Below the pieces are notes generated by a model. That model saw only the letters and a list, made by a program, of their open reading frames with translations. It ran no database searches and had not been told where the DNA came from. Positions 1 to 8,211 of a DNA stretch of 44,600 bases are shown here, in pieces. The stretch lies in NCBI GenBank assembly GCA_028868335.1, contig JAGWUU010000001.1:1-44600 (forward strand), read 5' to 3'. How positions within the stretch are numbered: position 1 is the stretch's first letter; each line of letters begins with the position of its first letter. Source of the stretch: Sphingomonadales bacterium (lineage in GTDB: Bacteria > Pseudomonadota > Alphaproteobacteria > Sphingomonadales > Sphingomonadaceae). The position numbers and the translations under genes are program-made.

Positions 1-95
1 GCCGTGCCGATTACCACGATCCCTTCAAGACCGCGGCAGATGTGCTGCATCCGCTCGAGCGCGAGCGGCTCGTCATCGACCACCAGGGTCCTCAT
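1..95 (-). CDS. Response regulator, N-terminal fragment (probably LytTR type)
   Basis: Reading leftwards from an ATG at 95, the window keeps the first 31 residues; the rest lies beyond the edge. The segment MRTLVVDDEPLALERM has the first beta strand of a receiver domain followed by the acidic cluster D7-D8-E9 that helps bind Mg2+ next to the phosphorylated aspartate, which is itself outside the window. It begins 10 bases after the stop of a LytS-type histidine kinase, so the two are probably one operon and a signalling pair. The LytTR output domain is inferred from that partner, not seen. Receiver domain is near certain; output domain is not. Confidence 0.8.
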   Translation of the reverse strand, partial: MRTLVVDDEPLALERMQHICRGLEGIVVIGT

Positions 96-105
96 GCGCC
101 CGGAA

Positions 106-1386
106 TCAGGCACGGCGATCGAGCGGCAGGGTGATGCGCGCAATCCAGCCGCCTCCGGGTTGCGGGCCGGAGGACAGCGTCGCGGCATCGCCGTAACGTG
201 CTGCCAGCCTGTCGCGGACATTGGCAAGGCCGATGCCGAAGCCGCCACCATCACCTATGCCTTCGCCCCCAGCGCCGTCATCAGCAACCTCGATGACCAA
301 CTGACCCTGCTCCTCCCGCGCGGCGATCCGCACCGTCACCGCGCGTGCAACTGGAGCGACGCCATAACGTACCGAATTCTCGACCAACGGTTGCAGGATC
401 ATGCCGGGCACCCGCGCCTCCGCCAAAGCGGCGGGCAAGTCTATTACCACGAGCAAGCGTTCGGGAAAGCGCACCGCCTCGATTGCCAGGTAATGTTCCT
501 GCTGGGCCATCTCCTGCTCGAGCGGCAGGTCAGCGCCAGGATCCCCGGCCAGACTGTGACGGTAGAAGTTCGAAAGTGTCTGGATCATCCGTTCGGCCGC
601 TTCGCCCTTGCCCGTCATCACCAGGGCCGACAACGAATTGAGCGTGTTGAACAGGAAGTGCGGATTGACCTGATAGCGCAACGACCGCAGCTCGGCCGCC
701 TTGGCCGCGCGCCGGAACGCGCCTTCGCGGCGCTCTGCCATCCGGGCCTGTTCACCATAGACCAGCGCGAAATAGAGTCCTGCCCACGCAAGCAGGAGGA
801 AATAGCGCCCCAGCGCGACGTCCGTAAGCTGGCGCCAGCGAATGTCCCTGCGCGTTTGGGCATCTATGGTCAGCCCGGCCTCGGCCTGCTCTTGTTGGGC
901 GATCGTGGGAATGGCCGGACGGGGCAAGGGAACCACCGGCGGCCGATTCGTCGTTTCGTCCTGAGCTCCGCCGTCGCGGTTGCGGTCTATCGGATCGACC
1001 AGCAGGTTGCCCGATTCGTCGCTGCGGATTCGCAATCCGTCGCGCGCACCGATCTGCGCCGTGGCCTGTTCCTCAACCGCCGCGAAAACCCCCTGGTTGA
1101 TCAGGGCCAGCAGCAACGAGGCGGGAAGCGCGATCAGCAACACGGCCGTCGACTTGAACCACAATGCCCGCGAATCGAGCATGCGCAGCAGGGGCCACAG
1201 CCCGGCGGTCACCACCATCGAAGCAAGGATCACAACCAGCCGCCGCCACAGCAGCGCGTCATGCAGTTCAAGCCCGACCAGCCAGCCGCGCAGCGTGGCG
1301 ATCAAGAAATAGGTCAGCCACATGCCCACGATCGAGGCAAGCACGATGCGCGTTGGCACGCGGGCGGGGCGGGCGGTCTCAACCAT
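106..1386 (-). CDS. LytS/YehU-type sensor histidine kinase (His_kinase family)
   Basis: A 426-residue membrane histidine kinase. Hydrophobic segments lie near residues 13-33, 50-66, 80-98 and 194-210, with a polar, proline-rich linker (about 105-190) between the third and fourth. The phosphoacceptor motif NPHFLFNTLNSL places the histidine at about 243. The ATP-binding lobe shows an N-box (PLVENSVRYG, Asn about 337) and a G-box (GFGIGLANVRDRL). This H-x-LFN arrangement is typical of the LytS/YehU family, whose partners are LytTR regulators, and a receiver gene follows 10 bases downstream. The frame stays open further upstream, but the ATG at 1386 avoids running into the fumarase gene and leads directly into the first membrane segment. 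The signal sensed is unknown. Confidence 0.88.
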   Translation of the reverse strand: MVETARPARVPTRIVLASIVGMWLTYFLIATLRGWLVGLELHDALLWRRLVVILASMVVTAGLWPLLRMLDSRALWFKSTAVLLIALPASLLLALINQGVFAAVEEQATAQIGARDGLRIRSDESGNLLVDPIDRNRDGGAQDETTNRPPVVPLPRPAIPTIAQQEQAEAGLTIDAQTRRDIRWRQLTDVALGRYFLLLAWAGLYFALVYGEQARMAERREGAFRRAAKAAELRSLRYQVNPHFLFNTLNSLSALVMTGKGEAAERMIQTLSNFYRHSLAGDPGADLPLEQEMAQQEHYLAIEAVRFPERLLVVIDLPAALAEARVPGMILQPLVENSVRYGVAPVARAVTVRIAAREEQGQLVIEVADDGAGGEGIGDGGGFGIGLANVRDRLAARYGDAATLSSGPQPGGGWIARITLPLDRRA

Positions 1387-1468
1387 TTCAGGACCACGAG
1401 CTAGCCGATTGTCCCCGCTGGGGGCCAGTCGCTTTGTCGAAACGCCTGCATCCTTGGTCGAGTCGGGA

Positions 1469-2992
1469 CTAGCTGGACAGGAGCCCTTCCCTGGCGATCT
1501 TGTCCTTCCAGACCAGCGGAGCGAGTTCGTGGACATTGTTGCCTTCGCTGTCGACAGCGACAGTTACCGGCATATCCTCGACCGTGAATTCGTAGATCGC
1601 TTCCATGCCGAGATCCTCGAACCCGACGACCTTCGATTCCCGAATTGCCCGCGAAACGAGATAAGCCGCGCCGCCCACCGCCATCAGGTAGGCAACCTTG
1701 TGCCGCGCGATTTCCTTGACTGCACCCTGCCCGCGTTCGGCCTTGCCGATCATGGTCAGCAGGCCGAGTTCGAGCATCATGTCGGTGAACTTGTCCATCC
1801 GCGTCGCGGTGGTTGGGCCGGCGGGCCCCACCACTTCGCCCATTACCGGATCGACCGGGCCGACATAGTAGATCGCCCTGCCCCTGAAATCGACCGGCAG
1901 CGGTTCACCCTTGGCGAGCATGTCCTGGATGCGCTTGTGCGCCGCATCGCGCCCGGTCAGCATCTTGCCGTTGAGCAGCAGACGGTCGCCCTGCTTCCAG
2001 CTCCGCACCTCTTCGGGCGTGAGCCTATCGAGGTCGACCCGTTTTGCCGCCTTGTCGGGCGTCCAGTGAACATCGGGCCACTCATCCAGCTTGGGCGTTT
2101 CGAGGAAGCTTGGCCCCGAGCCATCGAGCGTGAAGTGGGCGTGGCGCGTCGCCGCGCAGTTGGGGATCATCGCCACTGGCTTGCCCGCGGCATGGCACGG
2201 CCAATCGTAGATCTTGACGTCGAGAATCGTCGATAGCCCGCCCAGCCCCTGCGCGCCGATGCCCAGCGCGTTGACCTTGTCGAAGATCTCGATCCGCATC
2301 GCTTCAATGTCGGTCTGGGGGCCGCGCGCCTTGAGCTGAGCCATGTCGATCGGCTCCATCAGGCTCTGCTTGGCGAGCAGCACCGCATGTTCCGCCGTGC
2401 CGCCGATGCCAATCCCCAGCATTCCCGGCGGGCACCATCCGGCGCCCATCTGCGGCAGCATTTCCAGCACCCATTCGACGATGTTGTCGCTGGGGTTCAT
2501 CATCTTGAACTTGGACTTGTTCTCGCTCCCGCCGCCCTTGGCGGCGACATCGACCGAGATGGTCTTGCCCGGAACCATGTCGACATGGAGCACGCAGGGC
2601 GTGTTGTCCCTGGTGTTGCGCCGGGTGAACGCCGGATCGGCCAGAACCGAGGCGCGCAGCTTGTTCTGCGGGTCGAGGTAGGCGCGGCGTACCCCTTCAT
2701 CGACTACGTCCTGCAACGAACGCTCCGACCCCAGCCGGCAATCCTGCCCCCACTTGATGAAGACATTGACGATGCCCGTGTCCTGGCAGATCGGGCGATG
2801 GCCCTCGGCGCACATCCGGCTGTTGGTGAGGATCTGGGCGATCGCGTCCCTGGCTGCCGGCCCTTGCTCGGCCTCGTAGGCGTCGCCCAGCGCGCGGATA
2901 TAGTCCATCGGGTGGAAATAGCTGATGTACTGCAGCGCGTCGGCTACGCTTTCGATGAGGTCATCCTCGCGGATCGTCACCATGGCGGTCAT
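1469..2992 (-). CDS. Fumarate hydratase, class I (iron-sulfur)
   Basis: A 507-residue class I fumarase, which interconverts fumarate and malate in the TCA cycle with a [4Fe-4S] cluster; it is oxygen-sensitive, unlike class II FumC. Three cysteines in conserved settings are the likely cluster ligands: RPICQDTG (about 69), GWCPPGMLG (about 187) and PNCAATRHAH (about 282). N- and C-terminal halves are fused in one chain, as in FumA/FumB and the eukaryotic homologues. Two starts are possible, 2992 (MTAM) or three codons inside. It diverges from the pcm-like gene across 158 bases, and the histidine kinase follows 82 bases downstream. Family assignment is firm; the exact symbol (fumA/fumB) is not meaningful here. 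Confidence 0.95.
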   Translation of the reverse strand: MTAMVTIREDDLIESVADALQYISYFHPMDYIRALGDAYEAEQGPAARDAIAQILTNSRMCAEGHRPICQDTGIVNVFIKWGQDCRLGSERSLQDVVDEGVRRAYLDPQNKLRASVLADPAFTRRNTRDNTPCVLHVDMVPGKTISVDVAAKGGGSENKSKFKMMNPSDNIVEWVLEMLPQMGAGWCPPGMLGIGIGGTAEHAVLLAKQSLMEPIDMAQLKARGPQTDIEAMRIEIFDKVNALGIGAQGLGGLSTILDVKIYDWPCHAAGKPVAMIPNCAATRHAHFTLDGSGPSFLETPKLDEWPDVHWTPDKAAKRVDLDRLTPEEVRSWKQGDRLLLNGKMLTGRDAAHKRIQDMLAKGEPLPVDFRGRAIYYVGPVDPVMGEVVGPAGPTTATRMDKFTDMMLELGLLTMIGKAERGQGAVKEIARHKVAYLMAVGGAAYLVSRAIRESKVVGFEDLGMEAIYEFTVEDMPVTVAVDSEGNNVHELAPLVWKDKIAREGLLSS

Positions 2993-3111
2993 CGCTCAAC
3001 TCCTGTGCTGCAAGCTGCTGGTCGCGCCCCCCTTAAGACCGCGCAGCCCCCCCGTCAAAGCGCTTGGCGCAGGGCCACCCTTCGCCTAGTAAAGCAACGG
3101 ATTGCCCTGCT

Positions 3112-3129
3112 GTATTATTCGTGCAATAC
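3112..3129. promoter_or_regulatory. Palindrome upstream of pcm-like gene
   Basis: GTATT, 8 bases, AATAC, lying 21 bases before the ATG at 3151. It contains TATTAT, one base off a -10 hexamer. The same arrangement, more symmetrical, occurs upstream of the head-GIN gene at 44168-44185. Either a shared operator or coincidental -10 elements. Confidence 0.3.
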
Positions 3130-3150
3130 GGCGCGGCCAGAGGAATCACG

Positions 3151-3744
3151 ATGACCCTTACCGCCGAACGCACCAATTTTTCCGTTGCCCGCAAGGCCAT
3201 GATCGACAGTCAGCTTCGTGTCAGCGGCGTCAACGAGGAGCGGCTGCTGACCGCCTTCGCTTCTGTCGCCCGGGAAGACTTCGTACCTGCCGAACAGCGT
3301 GGCCATGCCTATATCGACCGCTCGATCCCGCTGGGCAACGGCAGCTCGCTTCCGGCCCCGCTGGTTCAGGGGCGGTTGCTCGGTGAAGCTGCGCCGACCA
3401 AAAAGGATCGTGTCCTGGTGGTTAGCTGCGGCAGCGATTACCTCGCCGCGCTGGTGCAGCCGCTGGTGGCGTCGGTCGATGTCATTCCCGCCGCTGCAGC
3501 CGTCACCATCGTCAAGGGCAGCTACGACCTGATCCTGATCGACGGTGCGATCGAGCGGCTTCCCGCAGCCCTTGCCGACGCGCTTGAGGAGGGCGGGCGC
3601 ATCGTAACCGGCCTGGTTGAACGTGGCGCGACCCGGCTTGCAGCCGGACGCAAGGTTCGCGGTGAGGTAGCCCTTTTCCCGCTGGCCGACATCGGGATGC
3701 CGGTCCTGACCGAATTCGCCGCCCCCAAGAGTTGGAGCTTCTGA
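3151..3744 (+). CDS. Degenerate protein-L-isoaspartate O-methyltransferase-like protein
   Basis: A 197-residue homologue of the isoaspartyl methyltransferase (PCMT) family, whose members use SAM to repair damaged aspartyl residues. The N-terminal part is family-like (MIDSQLRVSGV, then EDFVP, YIDRSIPLG). The SAM-binding core is eroded: the glycine-rich motif I reads VVSCGSDYLAAL instead of an EIGTGSGYQAA-type sequence, and the stretch between it and the DLILIDGAIERLP strand is shorter than usual, so most of the adenosine-binding region seems missing. The C-terminal part (GGRIVTGLVERG) is retained. AGAGGAA ahead of the ATG is a good ribosome site. It sits immediately before tolC, a pairing common in alphaproteobacteria. 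It may be non-catalytic; function unknown. Confidence 0.75.
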   Translation: MTLTAERTNFSVARKAMIDSQLRVSGVNEERLLTAFASVAREDFVPAEQRGHAYIDRSIPLGNGSSLPAPLVQGRLLGEAAPTKKDRVLVVSCGSDYLAALVQPLVASVDVIPAAAAVTIVKGSYDLILIDGAIERLPAALADALEEGGRIVTGLVERGATRLAAGRKVRGEVALFPLADIGMPVLTEFAAPKSWSF

Positions 3745-3746
3745 TC

Positions 3747-5174
3747 GTGCGGGCGTCGCGAATTGCCCTGCTGGTCGGGGCCGCATTGCTTGCGAATCCG
3801 GTGCTGGCCGATGATCTGCGCGGCGCGCTGACCATGGCCTACAACTCCAACCCGACCTTGCAGGCCGCCCGCGCCCAGCAGCGGGCGGTGGATGAAGGCG
3901 TGCCGATCGCGCGTTCGGCCTCGTTGCCATCGGTTAGCGGCAGCGCTGCCTATACCGAGTTCCTTCACAACAGCGCGTCGAGCCCGCTCGCGCCGGATCG
4001 CAATTTCGACCTCAGCGTCAGCGCCGGGGTGCCGATCTACGCTGGCGGCGCGATCAAGAATTCCATCCGCGCGGCGCGCACGCGGGTCACTGCCGGACAG
4101 GCCGACCTTCGCGCGACCGAATCGGGCGTGTTCAGCCAGGTCGTTGCGGCCTATATGGACGTGATCCTGAGCCAGGCGGTCGTCGGCCTCAACGCCAGCA
4201 ACGTCAAACAGCTCGACGTCAACCTCCAGGCCACACGCGATCGCTTTGAAATCGGCGACCTCACCCGCACCGACGTCGCCCAGTCGCAGTCGCGCCTGGC
4301 TCTGGCTCGCGGCCAGACCCGTTCGGCCGAGGCCAACCTGATCGCGGCCCGCGAACGCTACATCCAGGTCGTCGGCAAGGCGCCCGAGGCGCTGCAGGCG
4401 CCTCCGCCGCTGCCCGGCCTGCCCGCCTCGGCTGACGAAGCGGTGCAGATCGCTCTGGACGACAACCCCGACCTGATCGCCGCGCGTGAACGGAGCAAGG
4501 CCGCCGCGTTCGATACCCAGGTTGCCGGATCGGGCCGCCTGCCGACTGTGAGCGTGTTTACCGGGGCGGATCGTTCTGACTATCTCGGCTCGAACAATCT
4601 TGCTGGTGCGGTCCAGGCGACCACTACTGCCCAAGCCGGAATCCGCGCTACCATACCACTGTTCCAGGGCGGACTGCCCGCCGCGCAGCACCGCCAGGCC
4701 CAGGCTCGCGAAGGCGCTGTACTCGAACAGGAAATCGGTATCGAGCGTGAGGTTATCGCGGCGACCAGATCCGCCTTCGCAAGCTGGCAGGCAGCCCAGG
4801 CGCTGATAACATCCTCGCAGACCGCGGTGGACGCGGCGGCCCTCAGCCTTGAGGGCGTGCGCGCGGAGAACACCGTGGGCAACCGCACGATCCTCGACAT
4901 CCTCAATGCCGAGCAGGAATCGCTCAACGCGCAGGTCCAGCTCGTCACGGCACAGCGCAACGCCTATGTGGCCGGGTTCAATCTGCTGTCGGCGATGGGC
5001 AAGGCCGAGGCGCGCGATCTTGGGCTTGATGGTGGCGCGCTCTATGATCCGAACGTCAACTACAACCGCGTGAAGAACACTGTTTGGGACTGGGCCAGGG
5101 ATCCCGCACCCAAACCCCACGCGACACGGACCGTTGACACAAAGGCCCAGGACGGTTCAGTACCTGCGCAGTGA
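3747..5174 (+). CDS. tolC: TolC-family outer membrane efflux channel
   Basis: A 475-residue outer-membrane factor, the exit duct for type I secretion and tripartite efflux pumps. A signal peptide (VRASRIALLVGAALL, cleavage after VLA) precedes the mature DDLRGALTMAYNSNPTLQAA start, typical of TolC. Two internally similar halves of long helices follow, with the usual strand-rich stretches (FDLSVSAGVPIYAGG and AGIRATIPLFQGG). I chose the GTG at 3747 because GGAG (3734-3737) lies 9 bases before it; an in-frame TTG at 3732 would overlap that site and the pcm-like stop. It follows the pcm-like gene by 2 bases and runs into popZ, so these three are probably one transcript. No adaptor or pump genes are nearby, suggesting a general-purpose channel. 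Confidence 0.93.
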   Translation: MRASRIALLVGAALLANPVLADDLRGALTMAYNSNPTLQAARAQQRAVDEGVPIARSASLPSVSGSAAYTEFLHNSASSPLAPDRNFDLSVSAGVPIYAGGAIKNSIRAARTRVTAGQADLRATESGVFSQVVAAYMDVILSQAVVGLNASNVKQLDVNLQATRDRFEIGDLTRTDVAQSQSRLALARGQTRSAEANLIAARERYIQVVGKAPEALQAPPPLPGLPASADEAVQIALDDNPDLIAARERSKAAAFDTQVAGSGRLPTVSVFTGADRSDYLGSNNLAGAVQATTTAQAGIRATIPLFQGGLPAAQHRQAQAREGAVLEQEIGIEREVIAATRSAFASWQAAQALITSSQTAVDAAALSLEGVRAENTVGNRTILDILNAEQESLNAQVQLVTAQRNAYVAGFNLLSAMGKAEARDLGLDGGALYDPNVNYNRVKNTVWDWARDPAPKPHATRTVDTKAQDGSVPAQ

Positions 5175-5212
5175 ATCAGTCCCGCTATGGGACAGCCAGG
5201 AGTACAGGGGCG

Positions 5213-5674
5213 ATGCGCCAGGCTGGAGAACCCTCGGTCGAGGAAATCCTCGAATCGATCAAGAAAGTGATCGCGCGCGATAATCGCGCCGGTGCCGCCG
5301 AAGAACGTCGCGAACGCGAGGAACGGGGGCTACCCCGTACATTCGTTGCCGACGATTCGGATGAGGAAGTACTCGATCTGGCGGCTGAAGCTGAATTGGT
5401 CGAAATCGACGAGGAGGTTGAGCCGGAAACCGATTCGCCGTTGCTCAACGACGACGCCGCCAGTTCAATGCGCGATTCGCTGACCGCGCTGGCCATGCTG
5501 GCCGAACCACCTGCACCGCCGCAGATCGTGCGTTCGGGCGAAACCTCGCTTGAAGGACTGACCCGCGAACTGCTGCGCCCGGCGTTGGCCGACTGGCTCG
5601 ACAAGAACCTGCCGCCGTTGGTCGAACGCATGGTCGCCGCCGAAATTGCGCGGATCGTCGGCAAGAAGGGCTGA
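5213..5674 (+). CDS. popZ: PopZ-family polar organizing protein (DUF2497)
   Basis: A 153-residue protein with both conserved ends of the PopZ (DUF2497) family: an N-terminal helix PSVEEILESIKKVIARDN (residues 7-24) and a C-terminal LTRELLRPALADWLDKNLPP helix-turn-helix (about 116-135) followed by VERMVAAEIARIVG. Between them is an acidic, proline-containing, low-complexity stretch (about 45-105). In Caulobacter PopZ makes a polar condensate that tethers ParB-parS and recruits cell-cycle proteins; the C-terminus oligomerises and the N-terminal helix binds clients. The ATG at 5213 has AGGAG 10 bases upstream; a GTG at 5171 overlapping the tolC stop would add 14 residues. parS, ParA and ParB are encoded in the same window, which fits a polar anchoring role (inference). 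Confidence 0.85.
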   Translation: MRQAGEPSVEEILESIKKVIARDNRAGAAEERREREERGLPRTFVADDSDEEVLDLAAEAELVEIDEEVEPETDSPLLNDDAASSMRDSLTALAMLAEPPAPPQIVRSGETSLEGLTRELLRPALADWLDKNLPPLVERMVAAEIARIVGKKG

Positions 5675-5726
5675 GCAAGGCTTCGGTCGCTCGAAGCTCA
5701 CGTTACATTATTGCTTGGGGCTTTTT

Positions 5727-5755
5727 GATTATGCCGTTAGCCTGACGGCATGATC
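5727..5755. promoter_or_regulatory. Hairpin engulfing the S9 peptidase start codon
   Basis: GATTATGCCGT (5727-5737), loop TAGCCTG, ACGGCATGATC (5745-5755): an 11-bp stem with one G.U pair that contains the ATG at 5750. No ribosome site is visible close before that ATG. It could be a translational control hairpin or a DNA operator. Confidence 0.4.
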
Positions 5756-7849
5756 AGAACTTCGATTGCGCTCAGCGCTTTGGCCCTGGCCCTTTCCGCC
5801 GCTCCCGCCGTCGCCCAGTCGCCAGCGCGGGCGATGACGGTGCAGGATCTTCTCACCCTCAAGCGAGTCGCGGCACCGGTCGTTTCGCCAGACGGCAAAT
5901 GGGTCGTCTGGCAGCAGACCGATACCGACCCCGCCAGTTACAAGCGCCGCACCGGCCTGTGGCGCGTGGCAAGCAAGGGCGGCACCGCCGAACGGATCGC
6001 CGACATTGCCGATGCGGGAGAGAGTGCGCCCGCCTTCAGCCCGGACGGCAAGCACCTGTGGTTCATTTCTGACAAGTCGGGCAAGGACCAGCTCTGGTCG
6101 CTCGATCTTGCCGTCGCCGGAGCCACTCCCACGCAGGCAAGCGATTTCAAGGCCGATGTCGCGGGCTTCAGTCTCTCCCCCGATGGCAGGCGCGTGATCG
6201 CCTGGGGCGATGTCGCCCGCGATTGTCCGACGCTGGGTTGCGACGCCAGCGGCGACACCAGCCAGCCGGGGCCGGGAACAGGGCGGCTGTACAAGGACGG
6301 CGCGGGCTTCGTCCGCCACTGGGACCAGTGGGAAACCCCGGGCAACTACAGCCGCGCCTTCGCCTTCACGCTGGGCACGGACGGCAAGCTGGGGAGCGAG
6401 GCCGTGGCGCTCGACGGGCCGCCCGGAACATTGACCGGTGACACTCCGACCAAGCCTTTCGGCGGGGCCGAGGAAATTGCATGGGCACCGGATTCCAAGG
6501 GCGCCTACTTCGTCGCCCGGCAGGCCGACCGCAATGAGCCGCGATCAACCAACACCGACATCTGGCACTCGGCGCTCGACGGCGGTGCCCCACACAATCT
6601 CACCGCCGAAAACAAGGCCAGCGACACTCTTCCGGCGCCGTCGCCGGACGGACAGTGGCTCGCCTGGGCCGCCATGGCGCGCCCCGGCTACGAGGCCGAC
6701 CGGCTGGTGGTCCAGTTGACCAACCTAAGGACCGGCGAACACCGGCCTCTTGCGCAAGGATGGGACCGCTCGGTTGGCTCGATCGCCTGGACGCCGGATT
6801 CGAAAGCGCTGATCGTCACCGCCGAGGACGTGCTCGACAACCCCGCCTTCCGCATTGACCTGCCCAGCGGCAAGGTCACCCGGCTCAAACTCGCGCCCAA
6901 GGGGCTGACCGAGGGACACATTGGCGGCGTGACGCCATTGAAGGATGGAAGCATCCTCTTCACCCGCGATTCCAGCGCAAACCCTGCCGAGGTCTATATC
7001 GCCGCCAAAGGCAAGCCCGGCATCGAGCTGAGCCACGCCAACGACGCGCAGCTCGCCGGGCTGGTACCTCTCAACTCCACCCGGTTCAGCTTCACCGGGG
7101 CGAATGGCGACACCGTCTGGGGCATGATCCACAAGCCAGCCAACGCCGCAGGCAAGCTGCCAGTGCTGTTCTTCGTCCACGGCGGACCCCAGGGCAGCTT
7201 CAACGATTCGTGGTCATTCCGGTGGAACCCGCGGGTCTTTGCCAGCCAGGACTATGCCGTAGTCTCCGTCGATTTCCATGGCAGCACCGGATACGGCCAG
7301 GCCTTCACCGATGCGATCAACCGCAACTGGGGCGGCGGGCCGCTGGAGGACCTGCAAAAGGGCCTCGCCGCCGCCACTGCGCGCGACGCCGCGCTCGATG
7401 GCGGCAACGCCTGCGCCCTGGGCGCGAGCTATGGCGGCTACATGATGAACTGGATCGAGGGCCAGTGGCCGGATCGCTTCAAGTGCATTGTCCAGCATGA
7501 CGGCGTGTTCGATGCCCGCGCGATGGCCTACGAAACCGAAGAGCTGTGGTTCGACGAGTGGGAACACGGCAGCCACACCTATTACGATGCGCCCGGCGAA
7601 TTCGAGAAGTGGAACCCGGTGAACTTCGTTGCGAAGTGGAAAACGCCGATGCTGGTGATCACCAGCGAGAAGGACTTCCGCATCCCCTATACCCAGGGCC
7701 TGGCCACCTTCACCGCGCTGCAAAGCAAGGGCATTCCAAGCGAACTGCTGGTCTTCCCGGATGAAAACCACTGGGTGCTGAAACCGAAGAACTCGCTGCA
7801 ATGGCACCAGACGGTGATGGACTGGCTCAATCGCTGGCTGCGCAAGTGA
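5750..7849 (+). CDS. S9 family prolyl oligopeptidase / acylaminoacyl-peptidase-like, exported
   Basis: A 699-residue serine peptidase of the prolyl oligopeptidase family, expected to cut short peptides in the periplasm. A signal peptide (IRTSIALSALALALSAAP, cleavage near AVAQ) is followed by a beta-propeller with TolB/WD-like repeats (SPDGKWVVW, SPDGKHLWF, SPDGRRVIAW, SPDGQWLAW). The alpha/beta-hydrolase domain starts near residue 440: the oxyanion-hole motif FFVHGGPQG, nucleophile S560 in GASYGGYMM, D642 in TSEKDFRIPY and H674 in DENHWVL complete the triad. The frame overlaps the next gene as GTGA, so the ferredoxin-like protein is translationally coupled. Substrate specificity cannot be read from sequence. 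Confidence 0.93.
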   Translation: MIRTSIALSALALALSAAPAVAQSPARAMTVQDLLTLKRVAAPVVSPDGKWVVWQQTDTDPASYKRRTGLWRVASKGGTAERIADIADAGESAPAFSPDGKHLWFISDKSGKDQLWSLDLAVAGATPTQASDFKADVAGFSLSPDGRRVIAWGDVARDCPTLGCDASGDTSQPGPGTGRLYKDGAGFVRHWDQWETPGNYSRAFAFTLGTDGKLGSEAVALDGPPGTLTGDTPTKPFGGAEEIAWAPDSKGAYFVARQADRNEPRSTNTDIWHSALDGGAPHNLTAENKASDTLPAPSPDGQWLAWAAMARPGYEADRLVVQLTNLRTGEHRPLAQGWDRSVGSIAWTPDSKALIVTAEDVLDNPAFRIDLPSGKVTRLKLAPKGLTEGHIGGVTPLKDGSILFTRDSSANPAEVYIAAKGKPGIELSHANDAQLAGLVPLNSTRFSFTGANGDTVWGMIHKPANAAGKLPVLFFVHGGPQGSFNDSWSFRWNPRVFASQDYAVVSVDFHGSTGYGQAFTDAINRNWGGGPLEDLQKGLAAATARDAALDGGNACALGASYGGYMMNWIEGQWPDRFKCIVQHDGVFDARAMAYETEELWFDEWEHGSHTYYDAPGEFEKWNPVNFVAKWKTPMLVITSEKDFRIPYTQGLATFTALQSKGIPSELLVFPDENHWVLKPKNSLQWHQTVMDWLNRWLRK

Positions 7850-8211
7850 GCGCCAACGCGGATGACGTTTCCCGGGCGCGCGCAGCCTTGCGGCTGATCG
7901 CGCCCACCGGCGTCACCCGGCAGATCTTCCTCTGCGCCGAATCCGAAAAGGCATCGTGCTGCACGCGCGACGTTGGTACGCCTGCGTGGAAATACCTCAA
8001 GAAGCGCTTCAACGAACTCAAACTGGCCCGGGAAGGCATGGCCCGGACGAAGGCCGATTGCCTGCGCATATGCACCGCCGGTCCGATCGCCGTGGTCTGG
8101 CCCGATGGGGTGTGGTATCATTCCTGCACGGAGCCCGTACTCGAACGGATCATCCAGGAGCACTTGATCGGCGGCGTTCCGGTGGAGGAATTCCGGCTCT
8201 ATCCCGGTTGA
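7846..8211 (+). CDS. Small [2Fe-2S] ferredoxin-like (thioredoxin-fold) protein
   Basis: A 121-residue protein with the cysteine spacing of thioredoxin-like [2Fe-2S] ferredoxins: QIFLCAESEKASCC in the first half, then CLRICTAGPIAVVWPDGVWYHS and a further cysteine. This is the single-domain (2Fe-2S) ferredoxin type related to the NuoE C-terminal fold; electron transfer is assumed, partner unknown. The start is taken as the GTG at 7846, overlapping the TGA of the S9 peptidase; the frame is open further upstream but only within that gene. Its 3' end overlaps the convergent membrane-protein gene by 13 bases. Family call is fairly confident; role is not. Confidence 0.82.
   Translation: MSANADDVSRARAALRLIAPTGVTRQIFLCAESEKASCCTRDVGTPAWKYLKKRFNELKLAREGMARTKADCLRICTAGPIAVVWPDGVWYHSCTEPVLERIIQEHLIGGVPVEEFRLYPG

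Noticed and set aside
3732..3746. TTG at 3732 as tolC start
   Set aside because: It overlaps the ribosome site and gives a poorer signal peptide than the GTG at 3747.
3522..5120. 532-codon minus-strand open frame opposite tolC
   Set aside because: Antisense shadow; no recognisable domain, and TolC features are unmistakable on the plus strand.
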